Virus record (IMG/VR): IMGVR_UViG_3300042545_001134
Span: 1-56,599 of that record
DNA length: 56,599 nucleotides
Direction: 5' to 3' (one strand)
DNA from: a virus
The position numbers were made by a program, and so were the translations under genes. The notes below the pieces were generated by a model. The model had not been told where the DNA came from, searched no databases, and saw only the letters and a program-made list of their open reading frames with translations. Below, piece by piece: positions 49,279-56,450 of the stretch. Positions within the stretch are counted from its first letter, which is position 1, and every line of letters starts with the position of its first letter.

Positions 49279-49527
49279 ATGGAATATTCAGTAGAACCAA
49301 AAATGTTAAAACAATGGACTGACTTATCGAAAGAAGTCCTTCAAGGTAAAACAATTACCGAAGTTCGGTATCTCAATGATGAAGAAATGAAAATGATGGG
49401 TTGGTACAAACGACCAATTTGTTTTTTCTTAAACGATGGTACAAGTTGTATTCTCTCTTGTGATGATGAGGGTAATGATGGTGGAGTTTTATTTTATGGA
49501 AAGGATGGAGTACTTCCCGTATTGTAA
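49279..49527 (+). CDS. Hypothetical protein
   Basis: 82 residues. KTITEVRYLNDEEMKMMGWYKRPICFFLNDGTSCILSCDDEGNDGG suggests a small beta-barrel with two Cys. I recall similar small proteins in other phages but no function. Its own promoter and terminator (ACCCCGA...TCGGGGT, 49531-49556) frame it. Confidence 0.65.
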   Translation: MEYSVEPKMLKQWTDLSKEVLQGKTITEVRYLNDEEMKMMGWYKRPICFFLNDGTSCILSCDDEGNDGGVLFYGKDGVLPVL

Positions 49528-49530
49528 ACA

Positions 49531-49681
49531 AAGACCCCGAGTAACATCGGGGTTTTTTAATTCCCGTGGCGGGAAGGTTCAGGGCGGAATTTGATTGGCA
49601 AAAATAAATGAAAATAAATTTGTTTTATAAAGGTATTAGTTTTATATTTGTATCGTCTACTAACCAATAGACACCAACACT
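49531..49681 (+). promoter_or_regulatory. Cassette 14: terminator, left half-site, promoter
   Basis: Terminator ACCCCGA...TCGGGGT plus T's; CCCGTGGCGGGAAGGTTCAGGGCGG; left half TTGATTGGCA 49591-49600, no right half; -33 TTTG 49619-49622; -7 TATATTTG 49643-49650; mRNA starts with the GTCTA/TAGAC hairpin (49655-49672). Confidence 0.65.
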
Positions 49682-50068
49682 ATGAAAAGTACAATTAAAG
49701 AGTATTATGATTTCTTGAAGAAACAAGATTCAGAGAGATTGGAAAAATTATCTCAAGTAAAAGGTCAGGTTGATAATCAAATGGATACCTATATGTCCAA
49801 ACATGGTTGGGTACGAAAAGGTAAAAGTCAAAAGGTATTCTACACCAAACAATTCAATGGTAAGGATATCGTTGTCGAATATCGTTGTAACTACGGAAAG
49901 GACTTTGATTGTGGGTTACCCGAGTTCGTACACGACAAGTCAATCCCTCATAGTGTTGATAAAATACAAATGGGTTACTTTCATTGGAACGACCAAGACA
50001 CAAGTGGTTGGAGTTTAGATGTGGTAATGGAACGAATGGAAGTCTTTTATGACAAGTACACGAAGTAA
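49682..50068 (+). CDS. Hypothetical protein
   Basis: 128 residues. An N-terminal coiled helix (SERLEKLSQVKGQVDNQMDTYM), then a beta-rich part with KVFYTKQFNGKDIVVEYRC and a FHWNDQDTSGWSLDVVMERM end. No family. Terminator CCCTCACAG-AAAT-GTGGGGG follows (50076-50100). Confidence 0.65.
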   Translation: MKSTIKEYYDFLKKQDSERLEKLSQVKGQVDNQMDTYMSKHGWVRKGKSQKVFYTKQFNGKDIVVEYRCNYGKDFDCGLPEFVHDKSIPHSVDKIQMGYFHWNDQDTSGWSLDVVMERMEVFYDKYTK

Positions 50069-50075
50069 AACGAAA

Positions 50076-50308
50076 CCCTCACAGAAATGTGGGGGTTTTT
50101 TATTTACCTGAAGACTTGAGTCGGGGCCCCTGATGGAATTTGGTTGGCACACAATAGACCATTACAATATGTAATACGTTGCCAACCAATATCCGGATGG
50201 AGACTCACATCTGAGATGGTCTATCAAAAAAAAATAAAAAAAGTATAAAATAAATTTGGTTATACGAAATATTGTTTTATCTTTGTATTGTAATCAAACA
50301 AACAAATT
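50076..50308 (+). promoter_or_regulatory. Cassette 15: terminator, half-sites, promoter
   Basis: Terminator 50076-50102; GAGTCGGGGCCCCTGATGG; left half TTGGTTGGCA 50140-50149 and right half TGCCAACCAA 50180-50189 pair perfectly; TATCCGGATGGAGACTC; -33 TTTG 50255-50258; -7 TATCTTTG 50278-50285. This is the best example of changes on both arms that keep pairing. Confidence 0.75.
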
Positions 50309-50509
50309 ATGTCAAAGTATCAAGTATTATCACCCGATGGGTTTACCATCGAAAGAGAACCCTCTTACTACACAAGTAAGAAAAAGGCGATGGAATCGTT
50401 TTTAAAGTGGAAAGAAAATTACCAAAGACAAGGTTACTACTCATCTACAAAGTATGGTAGAATTCATTTGTCTGATTTAGGAGAGTATTGTCAATTTATA
50501 AAATTATAA
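50309..50509 (+). CDS. Hypothetical small protein
   Basis: 66 residues: KYQVLSPDGFTIEREPSYYTSKKKAMESFLKWKENYQRQGYYSS, a beta-beta-alpha pattern rich in Tyr. Common shape among phage accessory genes; no family name known to me. First of five tightly spaced genes (50309-51601). Confidence 0.65.
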   Translation: MSKYQVLSPDGFTIEREPSYYTSKKKAMESFLKWKENYQRQGYYSSTKYGRIHLSDLGEYCQFIKL

Positions 50510-50513
50510 TCGT

Positions 50514-50834
50514 ATGGAAAAGTTCAATCAATTATGTGTATGGTCAGGCACACTTGTAGGTGTAGACCAAATTAAAGATTTTGAAAAGTTTATGTTAGAG
50601 GATGTAGGTGCTCGTGTTAAATACGAAACTGAAATCGAAACATTACCAACTGATGGTGTACCCGAAACGGGAGGAAGAAACGATTTGTTCTTCTTTATTC
50701 ACGATGACGACATCATGAAATTCGCGGTACCTCGTTTATCAATGGGTATTCGTTGGTGGGAAGATGTGTTAAGTAATGGTGGTGGAGTATTGTACAAAGA
50801 AGAAGTATTAATAAAATATCCTAAAACTTGGTAA
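50514..50834 (+). CDS. Hypothetical protein
   Basis: 106 residues. WSGTLVGVDQIKDFEKFMLEDVGARVKYETEIETLPT...GGRNDLFFFIHDDDIMKFAVPRLSMGIRWWEDVL. The IHDDDIMKF segment and a WWED motif are distinctive but not placed. Four bases after the previous stop. Confidence 0.65.
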   Translation: MEKFNQLCVWSGTLVGVDQIKDFEKFMLEDVGARVKYETEIETLPTDGVPETGGRNDLFFFIHDDDIMKFAVPRLSMGIRWWEDVLSNGGGVLYKEEVLIKYPKTW

Positions 50835-50836
50835 TC

Positions 50837-51103
50837 ATGGAAAAATTTAATTTCTACCTTGACCAAAAGGTAACAACATGGATGAGAACGGAATTCTCAG
50901 TCGAAGGTGAATCCCGTGAAGTTGCTCGGCAGATGGCAGTGGACTTCGTAAAGAAAGGTAATACATCAGAGTTACCTTGGGAGGAAGTGATGGACACCAA
51001 AGAGATTATGTTTCTTAAAGATAATGGTGGTATGTCTACCGAAGAAATCTTTGAAGAAGATGGAACTTATGTTTATGTAAATGGAAAGGACGAAGATGAG
51101 TAA
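50837..51103 (+). CDS. Hypothetical protein
   Basis: 88 residues from ATG 50837. FYLDQKVTTWMRTEFSVEGESREVARQMAVDFVKKG resembles small phage proteins with a YxLxxKVTxWxRxxF start. Acidic C-terminus. It overlaps the next gene by eight bases. Confidence 0.6.
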   Translation: MEKFNFYLDQKVTTWMRTEFSVEGESREVARQMAVDFVKKGNTSELPWEEVMDTKEIMFLKDNGGMSTEEIFEEDGTYVYVNGKDEDE

Positions 51104-51263
51104 TCTAATTGAATGTACCTTTTGTTATTGGGTGGGTGAGGAAGATGAACTCCTTACACAAATGGTAGATAATCAGAATAACCCACAAGACCACACCTTG
51201 TACGAGGAAGTAGTATGTCCACAATGTAAAACCAAAGAAGACCTATCATGCAATATAAAGTAG
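51096..51263 (+). CDS. Small zinc-ribbon protein
   Basis: 55 residues from ATG 51096. CTFC (7-10) and CPQC (44-47) form a two-knuckle zinc ribbon. Between them an acidic loop. Nucleic-acid or protein-binding role is likely. Overlaps its neighbours on both sides (8 and 16 bases). Confidence 0.65.
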   Translation: MSNLIECTFCYWVGEEDELLTQMVDNQNNPQDHTLYEEVVCPQCKTKEDLSCNIK

Positions 51264-51601
51264 TATCGTCATCAAACCCATCTGAACTTTCGTCGAAGGT
51301 ATCTGAGATGGTGAATTTAGGTTGGCAACCGGTAGGTGGTCATCAAGTAACCACAACACGAGAAGTGAATCGTTATAGTGGACAACAACACATGGATACG
51401 ATGTATCACACCGAGTACACCCAAACAATGGTAAAGGATGTATTACACATTAAAGACGAAGTTGTGAAAGTCCTTAACACGTTAAAGACCGATGCCGAGA
51501 TGGCGTTAAGTGGAGAATGGGATTGTACTACATCGGAAGGAATGGAAAGTTTCAATGACCAAATTGAACTAATAGATAAAGTACTTGACATTTTGAAATA
51601 G
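51248..51601 (+). CDS. DUF1737-like protein
   Basis: 117 residues. QYKVVSSSNPSELSSKVSEMVNLGWQPVGGHQV...YTQTMVK (1-62) matches the small DUF1737-type fold: a strand, a helix with (V/L)NxxxxxGWxPxGG, and two more strands. The second half is a helical extension. Function unknown. Last gene of the five-gene run. Confidence 0.75.
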   Translation: MQYKVVSSSNPSELSSKVSEMVNLGWQPVGGHQVTTTREVNRYSGQQHMDTMYHTEYTQTMVKDVLHIKDEVVKVLNTLKTDAEMALSGEWDCTTSEGMESFNDQIELIDKVLDILK

Positions 51602-51663
51602 GTTTCGTATTATTAAGTATATAGACTACATTTCATAGTTGTGGTTTGTGTTTGGTTGAATGG

Positions 51664-52009
51664 GGGTAAGAAATTATCCCCTTTCTTTTTGTCCAAAATT
51701 CCCGATACAATATACGCCAGGGGGAATTTCTGGGCCACCAGTCGATTTTTGCTTGGCAAGAATTAGTATGTTGCCAACCAATATTCATCAGGACCCAGGG
51801 TCAGAACTTCAGGATAATCGTTAAGAAAGAAATTCTAAAATAAATTTGGATATTCCAACTTTTATTATTAACTTCGTTCTATACAAAGTCAAAGTTATAT
51901 GTGGATAACTTTCATCAAAATAAATAAAAATAAATTTGGTGGACTGAAATAAACTTTATATCTTTGTATTGTAAATTAATTATTATTCATTTAACTAAAT
52001 CAAAAGAAG
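51664..52009 (+). promoter_or_regulatory. Cassette 16: terminator, half-sites, two promoters
   Basis: Terminator GGGGGTAA-GAAA-TTATCCCC plus T's (51664-51689); left half TTGCTTGGCA 51749-51758; right half TGCCAACCAA 51772-51781 (one mismatch); promoter 1: TTTG 51845-51848, TAACTTCG 51869-51876; DnaA-box match TGTGGATAA 51900-51908; promoter 2: TTTG 51935-51938, TATCTTTG 51959-51966. Confidence 0.7.
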
Positions 52010-52756
52010 ATGATTTCAAACGGAAAAAAAGTGAACCAAGTGTTCCAAACAAAAAACTACGGAATTTTTAAGTTCCGTACCGACAACCGAGTACTTAACC
52101 CTACTCACATTAAAAAACTATCTGAAAAGATGAAGAACATTGGGTGGATTCCCGGTTCTTATGTTGTAATCAACGAGAAAGGTGAAATTATTGACGGACA
52201 ACACCGAGTAAGTGCCGCCAAAATGGTAGGAGTTCCTATCTCTTACACCATTGAAAGAAAGTCAAACTTTGACACCATTCGTAGTTTGAACCAAAACCAA
52301 AAGAATTGGTCATTCACCGATTACATTCACGGATATGTTAAAGAGGACAATGTACATTATACATTGTTAGATGAATTCCTTACCGAGTTCAAAGATTTCA
52401 AACCAACCGAGGCGTTGATGTTTTTACAAAACAATTCAAATCCCGTACATCGTGATGTATTTGAAAGTGGTTCGTGGGAATCAAAAGATGTGGAGTTAGG
52501 TAAAGATTGGGCTAAAAAGATTCAATCACTTAAACCATTCTTTGATAAAGGTTACAACAAGTCAATCTTTGTAAGGTCAATGATTAAGTTGATGTCAAGA
52601 AAACCCGAGTTTACCTTTGAGGAGTTCTTACACAAAGTTCAACTAAGACCTGGAATGATTCACCTTTGTGGTTCAGTTGAATTATACACCGAAATGATTG
52701 AGGACATCTACAACTATCGTAGACGAAACAATGAAAAACTTAATCTTCGTTTTTGA
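52010..52756 (+). CDS. ParB/sulfiredoxin-like nuclease-domain protein
   Basis: 248 residues. GEIIDGQHRVSAAKMVGVPISYTI (58-82) is the ParB nuclease-type motif (DGQHR...A). The N-terminal LNPTHIKKLSEKMKNIGW fits its helix. No helix-turn-helix is obvious downstream; the rest is helical. Such proteins in phages modify or cut DNA or serve as NTP-using regulators. Two tandem promoters suggest strong or differently timed expression. Confidence 0.75.
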   Translation: MISNGKKVNQVFQTKNYGIFKFRTDNRVLNPTHIKKLSEKMKNIGWIPGSYVVINEKGEIIDGQHRVSAAKMVGVPISYTIERKSNFDTIRSLNQNQKNWSFTDYIHGYVKEDNVHYTLLDEFLTEFKDFKPTEALMFLQNNSNPVHRDVFESGSWESKDVELGKDWAKKIQSLKPFFDKGYNKSIFVRSMIKLMSRKPEFTFEEFLHKVQLRPGMIHLCGSVELYTEMIEDIYNYRRRNNEKLNLRF

Positions 52757-52780
52757 TTTAGGAACGATGAATAACGAGAG

Positions 52781-52940
52781 GGGGTATCTGAAAAGATATC
52801 CCTTTTTTTTGTGTCATACATTTCCTTCCCGCCGCAGGACCTGAGATGTCGGATTTTGTTTGGCAAACTTTTTTTTGATATTTTATTGTTTATTCAAATA
52901 TTCTTCTTACCTTTGCTCTTGAAATCAACTACATAGTATT
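52781..52940 (+). promoter_or_regulatory. Cassette 17: terminator, left half-site, promoter
   Basis: Terminator GGGGGTATC-TGAAAA-GATATCCC plus T's (52781-52810); CCCGCCGCAGGACCTGAG; left half TTGTTTGGCA 52856-52865, no right half; weak -33 TTG 52886-52888; -7 TACCTTTG 52908-52915. Confidence 0.65.
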
Positions 52941-53312
52941 ATGTTTCAAAAAGAAAAAAAGAACAACGCGGTCTCATTGAAGAAATCTTTAAATGAAATT
53001 CGTAAGTGTTTAAACAAAAGTATCCCTAATATTTCTGATAAAGAATTAGTAGGGGTGAAGTTTTCTCGTATTGGTGCAGAGTATCGTATAGAGAACGCTC
53101 CCATTCCACCATCTGATACAATCGGATTACAACTTGAAAAGTCATTCAACGACTTCATGAGTAATCTGAATATAAACTATGGTGGAGTTAAGATTGAAGG
53201 TTCCATGTTTTTGGGAACTAAATCGGACATGTTCATGTTGGGTTACAACAACTACGAACGAAAAGGAAAGAAAATAACCAAAAATGGTTATTCAATAGAT
53301 GGAAGTTTATAG
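52941..53312 (+). CDS. Hypothetical protein
   Basis: 123 residues. NAVSLKKSLNEIRKCLNKSIPNISD then VKFSRIGAEYRIENAPIPPSD. No family recognised; basic N-terminus and mixed fold. Terminator CCTCGGCAG-AAAT-GTCGGGG follows. Confidence 0.6.
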   Translation: MFQKEKKNNAVSLKKSLNEIRKCLNKSIPNISDKELVGVKFSRIGAEYRIENAPIPPSDTIGLQLEKSFNDFMSNLNINYGGVKIEGSMFLGTKSDMFMLGYNNYERKGKKITKNGYSIDGSL

Positions 53313-53340
53313 TGTAGATTAATAATTGTTCGGTTCAGGA

Positions 53341-53675
53341 AACCTCGGCAGAAATGTCGGGGTTTTTTTATGCTGCAAAATCTGTAGCAACGCAGCGCGC
53401 AAACATCCAGTGATTTTGTTTGGCAGAATGTAAACCCCCGTAAATAAAGGAATTCTTATTTCTAGTTAAAACAGCACATCGCCAGTAATGGCAGCGCAAC
53501 CTGGTGCTGTTGCTGCCAGGTGATTTTGTTTGGCAGTTGCCAACCAACATTCACAGTGGGCCCCTGAAGACGACTCGAAAAAATAAATGAAAAAAAATAT
53601 AAAAATAATTTGGTTATACGAAATATTGTTTTATCTTTGTACTGTAATCAAAACATAAACAAAAAAATTAAAATT
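53341..53675 (+). promoter_or_regulatory. Cassette 18: terminator, half-sites, GC-rich insert, promoter
   Basis: Terminator CCTCGGCAG-AAAT-GTCGGGG plus T's (53341-53367); left halves TTGTTTGGCA at 53416-53425 and 53526-53535 around the second insert copy; right half TGCCAACCAA 53538-53547 only two bases after the second left half; -33 TTTG 53609-53612; -7 TATCTTTG 53632-53639. Confidence 0.75.
53416..53535 (+). repeat. GC-rich structured insert, copy 2
   Basis: Bracketed by two left half-sites as in copy 1 (45175-45283). Starts GGCAGAATGTAAACCC and GTAAATAAAGGAA, then a GC-rich stretch with GGCAGC...GCTGCC and CAGCAC...GTGCTG inverted pairs. Confidence 0.6.
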
Positions 53676-54275
53676 ATGGGTCAGTATTTTAAAGCAATCG
53701 TATTAGGTAACGAACCTAAAGACGGAGAACAAGAAGTAGTAAAGTCGTGGGTATATTCACATGAATATGACAACGGACTTAAACTGATGGAACATTCCTA
53801 TCAAGGAAACACTTACGTTTCTACATTTGAAAAGGAATTAACTCGTAGAGGTACAAACTATAAAAGTCGTGTAGTTTGGGCTGGTGATTATGCGGATGTG
53901 GAACCTGGAGTAAAAATCATTCAAGAAGGTAAAGAGTACGATGCAAATTTGTATTCACTTTGTCATGACGGCAACGAGGTTAAACCTAAAGTGGGAAACA
54001 CTAAAGATTACCCGTACATTTTAAATCACTCTAAAAAATTATTCGTGGATAAAAACAAGGTTCCCGAAATTCAGGATTGGGAAGGCACAAAGATTCACCC
54101 TTTACCATTATTAACATGTGAAGGTAACGGACAAGGTGGTGGAGATTTTAGGGGTGAACATGTTTTAATTGGTTCATGGGCAAGAGATGTTATTTCTGTG
54201 GAAAAAGATAATCCCGTAATAACTCACGGAACTATGGACTACACCGAGATAATTTTTGATTTGAAAGAAGGATAG
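53676..54275 (+). CDS. Conserved MGQYF-type phage protein
   Basis: 199 residues from ATG 53676. MGQYFKAIVLGNE at the start and DNGLKLMEHSYQGN...VVWAGDYAD (about 38-75) are recurrent in phage and bacterial hypotheticals of this type. A NHSKKLFVDK segment and a late GGGDFRGEHVLIGSWARDVISV follow. No function known. Only a hairpin without T-run follows. Confidence 0.75.
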   Translation: MGQYFKAIVLGNEPKDGEQEVVKSWVYSHEYDNGLKLMEHSYQGNTYVSTFEKELTRRGTNYKSRVVWAGDYADVEPGVKIIQEGKEYDANLYSLCHDGNEVKPKVGNTKDYPYILNHSKKLFVDKNKVPEIQDWEGTKIHPLPLLTCEGNGQGGGDFRGEHVLIGSWARDVISVEKDNPVITHGTMDYTEIIFDLKEG

Positions 54276-54283
54276 ATAAATAA

Positions 54284-54391
54284 TCCCCCCTAACAGGGGG
54301 GAATTTGTTTGGCAAAAATAATTGAAAATAAATTTGGTTTATAAAAGTATTCGTATTATATTTGTATTACCAAACATTAAACACTAAAAAT
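54284..54391 (+). promoter_or_regulatory. Cassette 19: hairpin, left half-site, promoter
   Basis: CCCCCC-TAACA-GGGGGG (54284-54300) without T's; left half TTGTTTGGCA 54305-54314; -33 TTTG 54333-54336; -7 TATATTTG 54357-54364. Confidence 0.65.
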
Positions 54392-54787
54392 ATGAAAAGT
54401 ATTAAAGTTCGTTTCAATCTCGGTAGAGGTAAAAACTATTTGAAGTGGAAGGTAACACATCCTGATGGTGATGTTATCTACTATAGTCCTGATGAAGTAC
54501 AAATGGTAATGACCGAGTGTACATTTAAGAACCACAAGAGTACCGCACAGAAAATTTTCGATGGTGCACACAAAACAGTTTGTGCGTGGATACTATGTAA
54601 GGACATTAAGATTTACACAGGTAAACCAATCACGGATGAAAGTAGAAGGGTTCGTTATAATCCACGTGTCCAACCTAACTGGATATTCGATGGTCATATC
54701 ATGGATAATGATGGGGTGCCGAAATTACACACAATTGAAAGTGGCGTTTATATCACAGAAGGAAAAGGTGAAAATTGTTTGGCATAA
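54392..54787 (+). CDS. Hypothetical protein ending in a half-site
   Basis: 131 residues from ATG 54392. Basic, beta-rich (VRFNLGRGKNYLKWKVTHPDGDVIYYSPDEV, a likely WKVxxPDG domain), ending GENCLA. The last codons and the stop (AATTGTTTGGCATAA) are the left half-site of the next cassette, so the coding end and the element share bases. No family assigned. Confidence 0.65.
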   Translation: MKSIKVRFNLGRGKNYLKWKVTHPDGDVIYYSPDEVQMVMTECTFKNHKSTAQKIFDGAHKTVCAWILCKDIKIYTGKPITDESRRVRYNPRVQPNWIFDGHIMDNDGVPKLHTIESGVYITEGKGENCLA

Positions 54788-54865
54788 AATAAATAAAAAA
54801 AACTTTAAAAATAATTTGGTATAATAAAATAAATGTTATACCTTTGTACCACAAACAAATTTAAT
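54771..54865 (+). promoter_or_regulatory. Cassette 20: left half-site inside the coding end, promoter
   Basis: TTGTTTGGCA 54775-54784, directly followed by TAA; -33 TTTG 54815-54818; -7 TACCTTTG 54839-54846. No terminator. Confidence 0.65.
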
Positions 54866-55177
54866 ATGAAAAAGACCAAAGAACTTTATCGAAGTAAACT
54901 ACACACAAGAGATAAATCTCACGATGTAGTAATCATCCAAGACATTACAAGAGTAAGTGGATGTAAATTAAAAATGACCTACGAATGTTACAACGCAGTT
55001 GAACGATTTACAGGTGAACGACTTGTAGGTGGTAAATGGGAGTTTAACTTCTCGATGTCAGATTTGGGTGTATCATCCGATAGTTCAATGTATGTGAGTA
55101 GTCAAGATAACCGACTATCACGAGCAGAGGACTTAATGAAAAGAGGAATAGAATTGTTTAACATTTTAAATCAATAA
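54866..55177 (+). CDS. Hypothetical protein
   Basis: 103 residues from ATG 54866. SHDVVIIQDITRVSGCKLKMTYECYNAVERFTGE suggests a beta-sheet start; SRAEDLMKRGIELFNIL a final helix. No family recognised. Four bases before the next gene. Confidence 0.6.
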   Translation: MKKTKELYRSKLHTRDKSHDVVIIQDITRVSGCKLKMTYECYNAVERFTGERLVGGKWEFNFSMSDLGVSSDSSMYVSSQDNRLSRAEDLMKRGIELFNILNQ

Positions 55178-55181
55178 GAAA

Positions 55182-55730
55182 ATGGGATTAGATATGTATC
55201 TCTCGAAAAAGACCTATGTTAAAAATTGGTCTCATCAAACTCCTGAAGAAAAACATTCAGTTGAAGTTAAGAAAGGTGGTGTATTACGCACAGACATCAA
55301 ACCTGAAAGAATAAGTTATATTACTGAAGAAGTAATGTATTGGAGAAAGTCAAACCAAATTCACGGATGGTTCTGTAACAACACGGAAGAATTGGTGGAC
55401 AATGTAAGGTACGATGTATCGAGAGACCATCTTGAACAACTACTCTCTGATTGTAAGAAGGTTTTGGAAATCTTAAACACTTCAACTAAATCAATAACTC
55501 AAGTTGCTGGTGGTTGGAAAGATGGTAAGGAATATATGGTTGATGTCGAAGTGTATGACAATGTGGATGAGGTGATGGAAATTCTACCACCAACACAGGG
55601 GTTCTTCTTTGGTTCAGATACTATCGATGATTGGTATAAGCAGGACATCGAAAACACTATCAATGTTCTTACCGAAGAACTAACAGGTATAGAGGCGTAT
55701 TCGGATTACTCATACTACGCATCTTGGTAA
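55182..55730 (+). CDS. Conserved MGLDMYL-type phage protein
   Basis: 182 residues. MGLDMYLSKKTYV, then EEVMYWRKSNQIHGWFC (about 49-65) and LPPTQGFFFGSDTIDDWYKQDIENT (about 128-152) match a widely spread but unnamed family of phage and bacterial proteins. Trp, His and Gly residues in YWRKxNxIHxWF look functional. Role unknown. Confidence 0.75.
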   Translation: MGLDMYLSKKTYVKNWSHQTPEEKHSVEVKKGGVLRTDIKPERISYITEEVMYWRKSNQIHGWFCNNTEELVDNVRYDVSRDHLEQLLSDCKKVLEILNTSTKSITQVAGGWKDGKEYMVDVEVYDNVDEVMEILPPTQGFFFGSDTIDDWYKQDIENTINVLTEELTGIEAYSDYSYYASW

Positions 55731-55739
55731 ATTAAAAAT

Positions 55740-55808
55740 AATGGGAATACCATTAGGAATAATGGTATTCTCTTTATATCTTTGTATCACATATAAAAAA
55801 TAGAAATC
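55740..55808 (+). promoter_or_regulatory. Hairpin and promoter without a half-site
   Basis: GAATACCATTA (55745-55755) and TAATGGTATTC (55760-55770) form a perfect 11-pair hairpin with no T-run; -7 TATCTTTG 55777-55784 follows. The cassette half-site is absent here. Confidence 0.6.
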
Positions 55809-56450
55809 ATGCCAAACTGGTGTAATAACTTCATAGAAATTCAAGGGGATAAGAAAACTATCCAAAAATTAAGTCGAATCATTGAGAGTTCAAAGATTCC
55901 GGGCGATGATAATCGTGGTGTGTTCTCCGCATTGATTGGGATTAAACCATCTGTTACAGCGGAAGATTATGATAAAGGTGAGTGGTATGACGCAAACACA
56001 TCTTGGTTTGGAACTAAATGGGACATCTCATATGATGAATGTAATTACACATTTGATGATGAGTCCATTTCATTTAGTTGTGAAACGGCGTGGTCGCCCC
56101 CAATTTCATTCCTTGCCACTTTATGTAAGATGTATGGGGTATCAGGTGTTATTACATATGAGGAGGGTGGTTGTGACTTTGCGGGTAAGACCACAATCAA
56201 TGAAGAAGGTGATATATTGGAGGAAGAAGATTACACATACAATGAAGGATTATATTTTCTTAATAATGAATGTTTTTGGATGGAGTTGGAAAGTAACATT
56301 GAATACCACGCAGACGAGAATACTTCACCAGATGATTTCGTTTCCAATTACGATTATGTAACGGACGAAGACAAAGTAGAAATAAAGAAACTTTACGAGG
56401 AGTATCTCGTAGATAACGATATCACAATAGAGAAAGAAGAAAATGCATAG
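55809..56450 (+). CDS. YubB / Api92-like ferredoxin-fold protein
   Basis: 213 residues. MPNWCNNFIEIQGDK, then WDISYDECNYTF, FSCETAWSPPISFLATLCKMYGVSGVITYEEGGCDFAGKTTINEEG follow the YubB/Api92 pattern (MPNWCxN, W...D, ETAWSPP, EE...FxG). The C-terminus is very acidic. Function not known. It overlaps the next frame by eight bases. Confidence 0.8.
   Translation: MPNWCNNFIEIQGDKKTIQKLSRIIESSKIPGDDNRGVFSALIGIKPSVTAEDYDKGEWYDANTSWFGTKWDISYDECNYTFDDESISFSCETAWSPPISFLATLCKMYGVSGVITYEEGGCDFAGKTTINEEGDILEEEDYTYNEGLYFLNNECFWMELESNIEYHADENTSPDDFVSNYDYVTDEDKVEIKKLYEEYLVDNDITIEKEENA

Noticed and set aside
41226-54865. CRISPR array
   Set aside because: Repeated elements are inverted pairs 0.4-1.8 kb apart with genes between, variable sequence and no regular spacers; no cas genes.
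41226-54865. Integron attC sites
   Set aside because: Inverted halves and single small genes recall gene cassettes, but there is no integrase, no attC core motif (GTTRRRY), and each unit has its own promoter.
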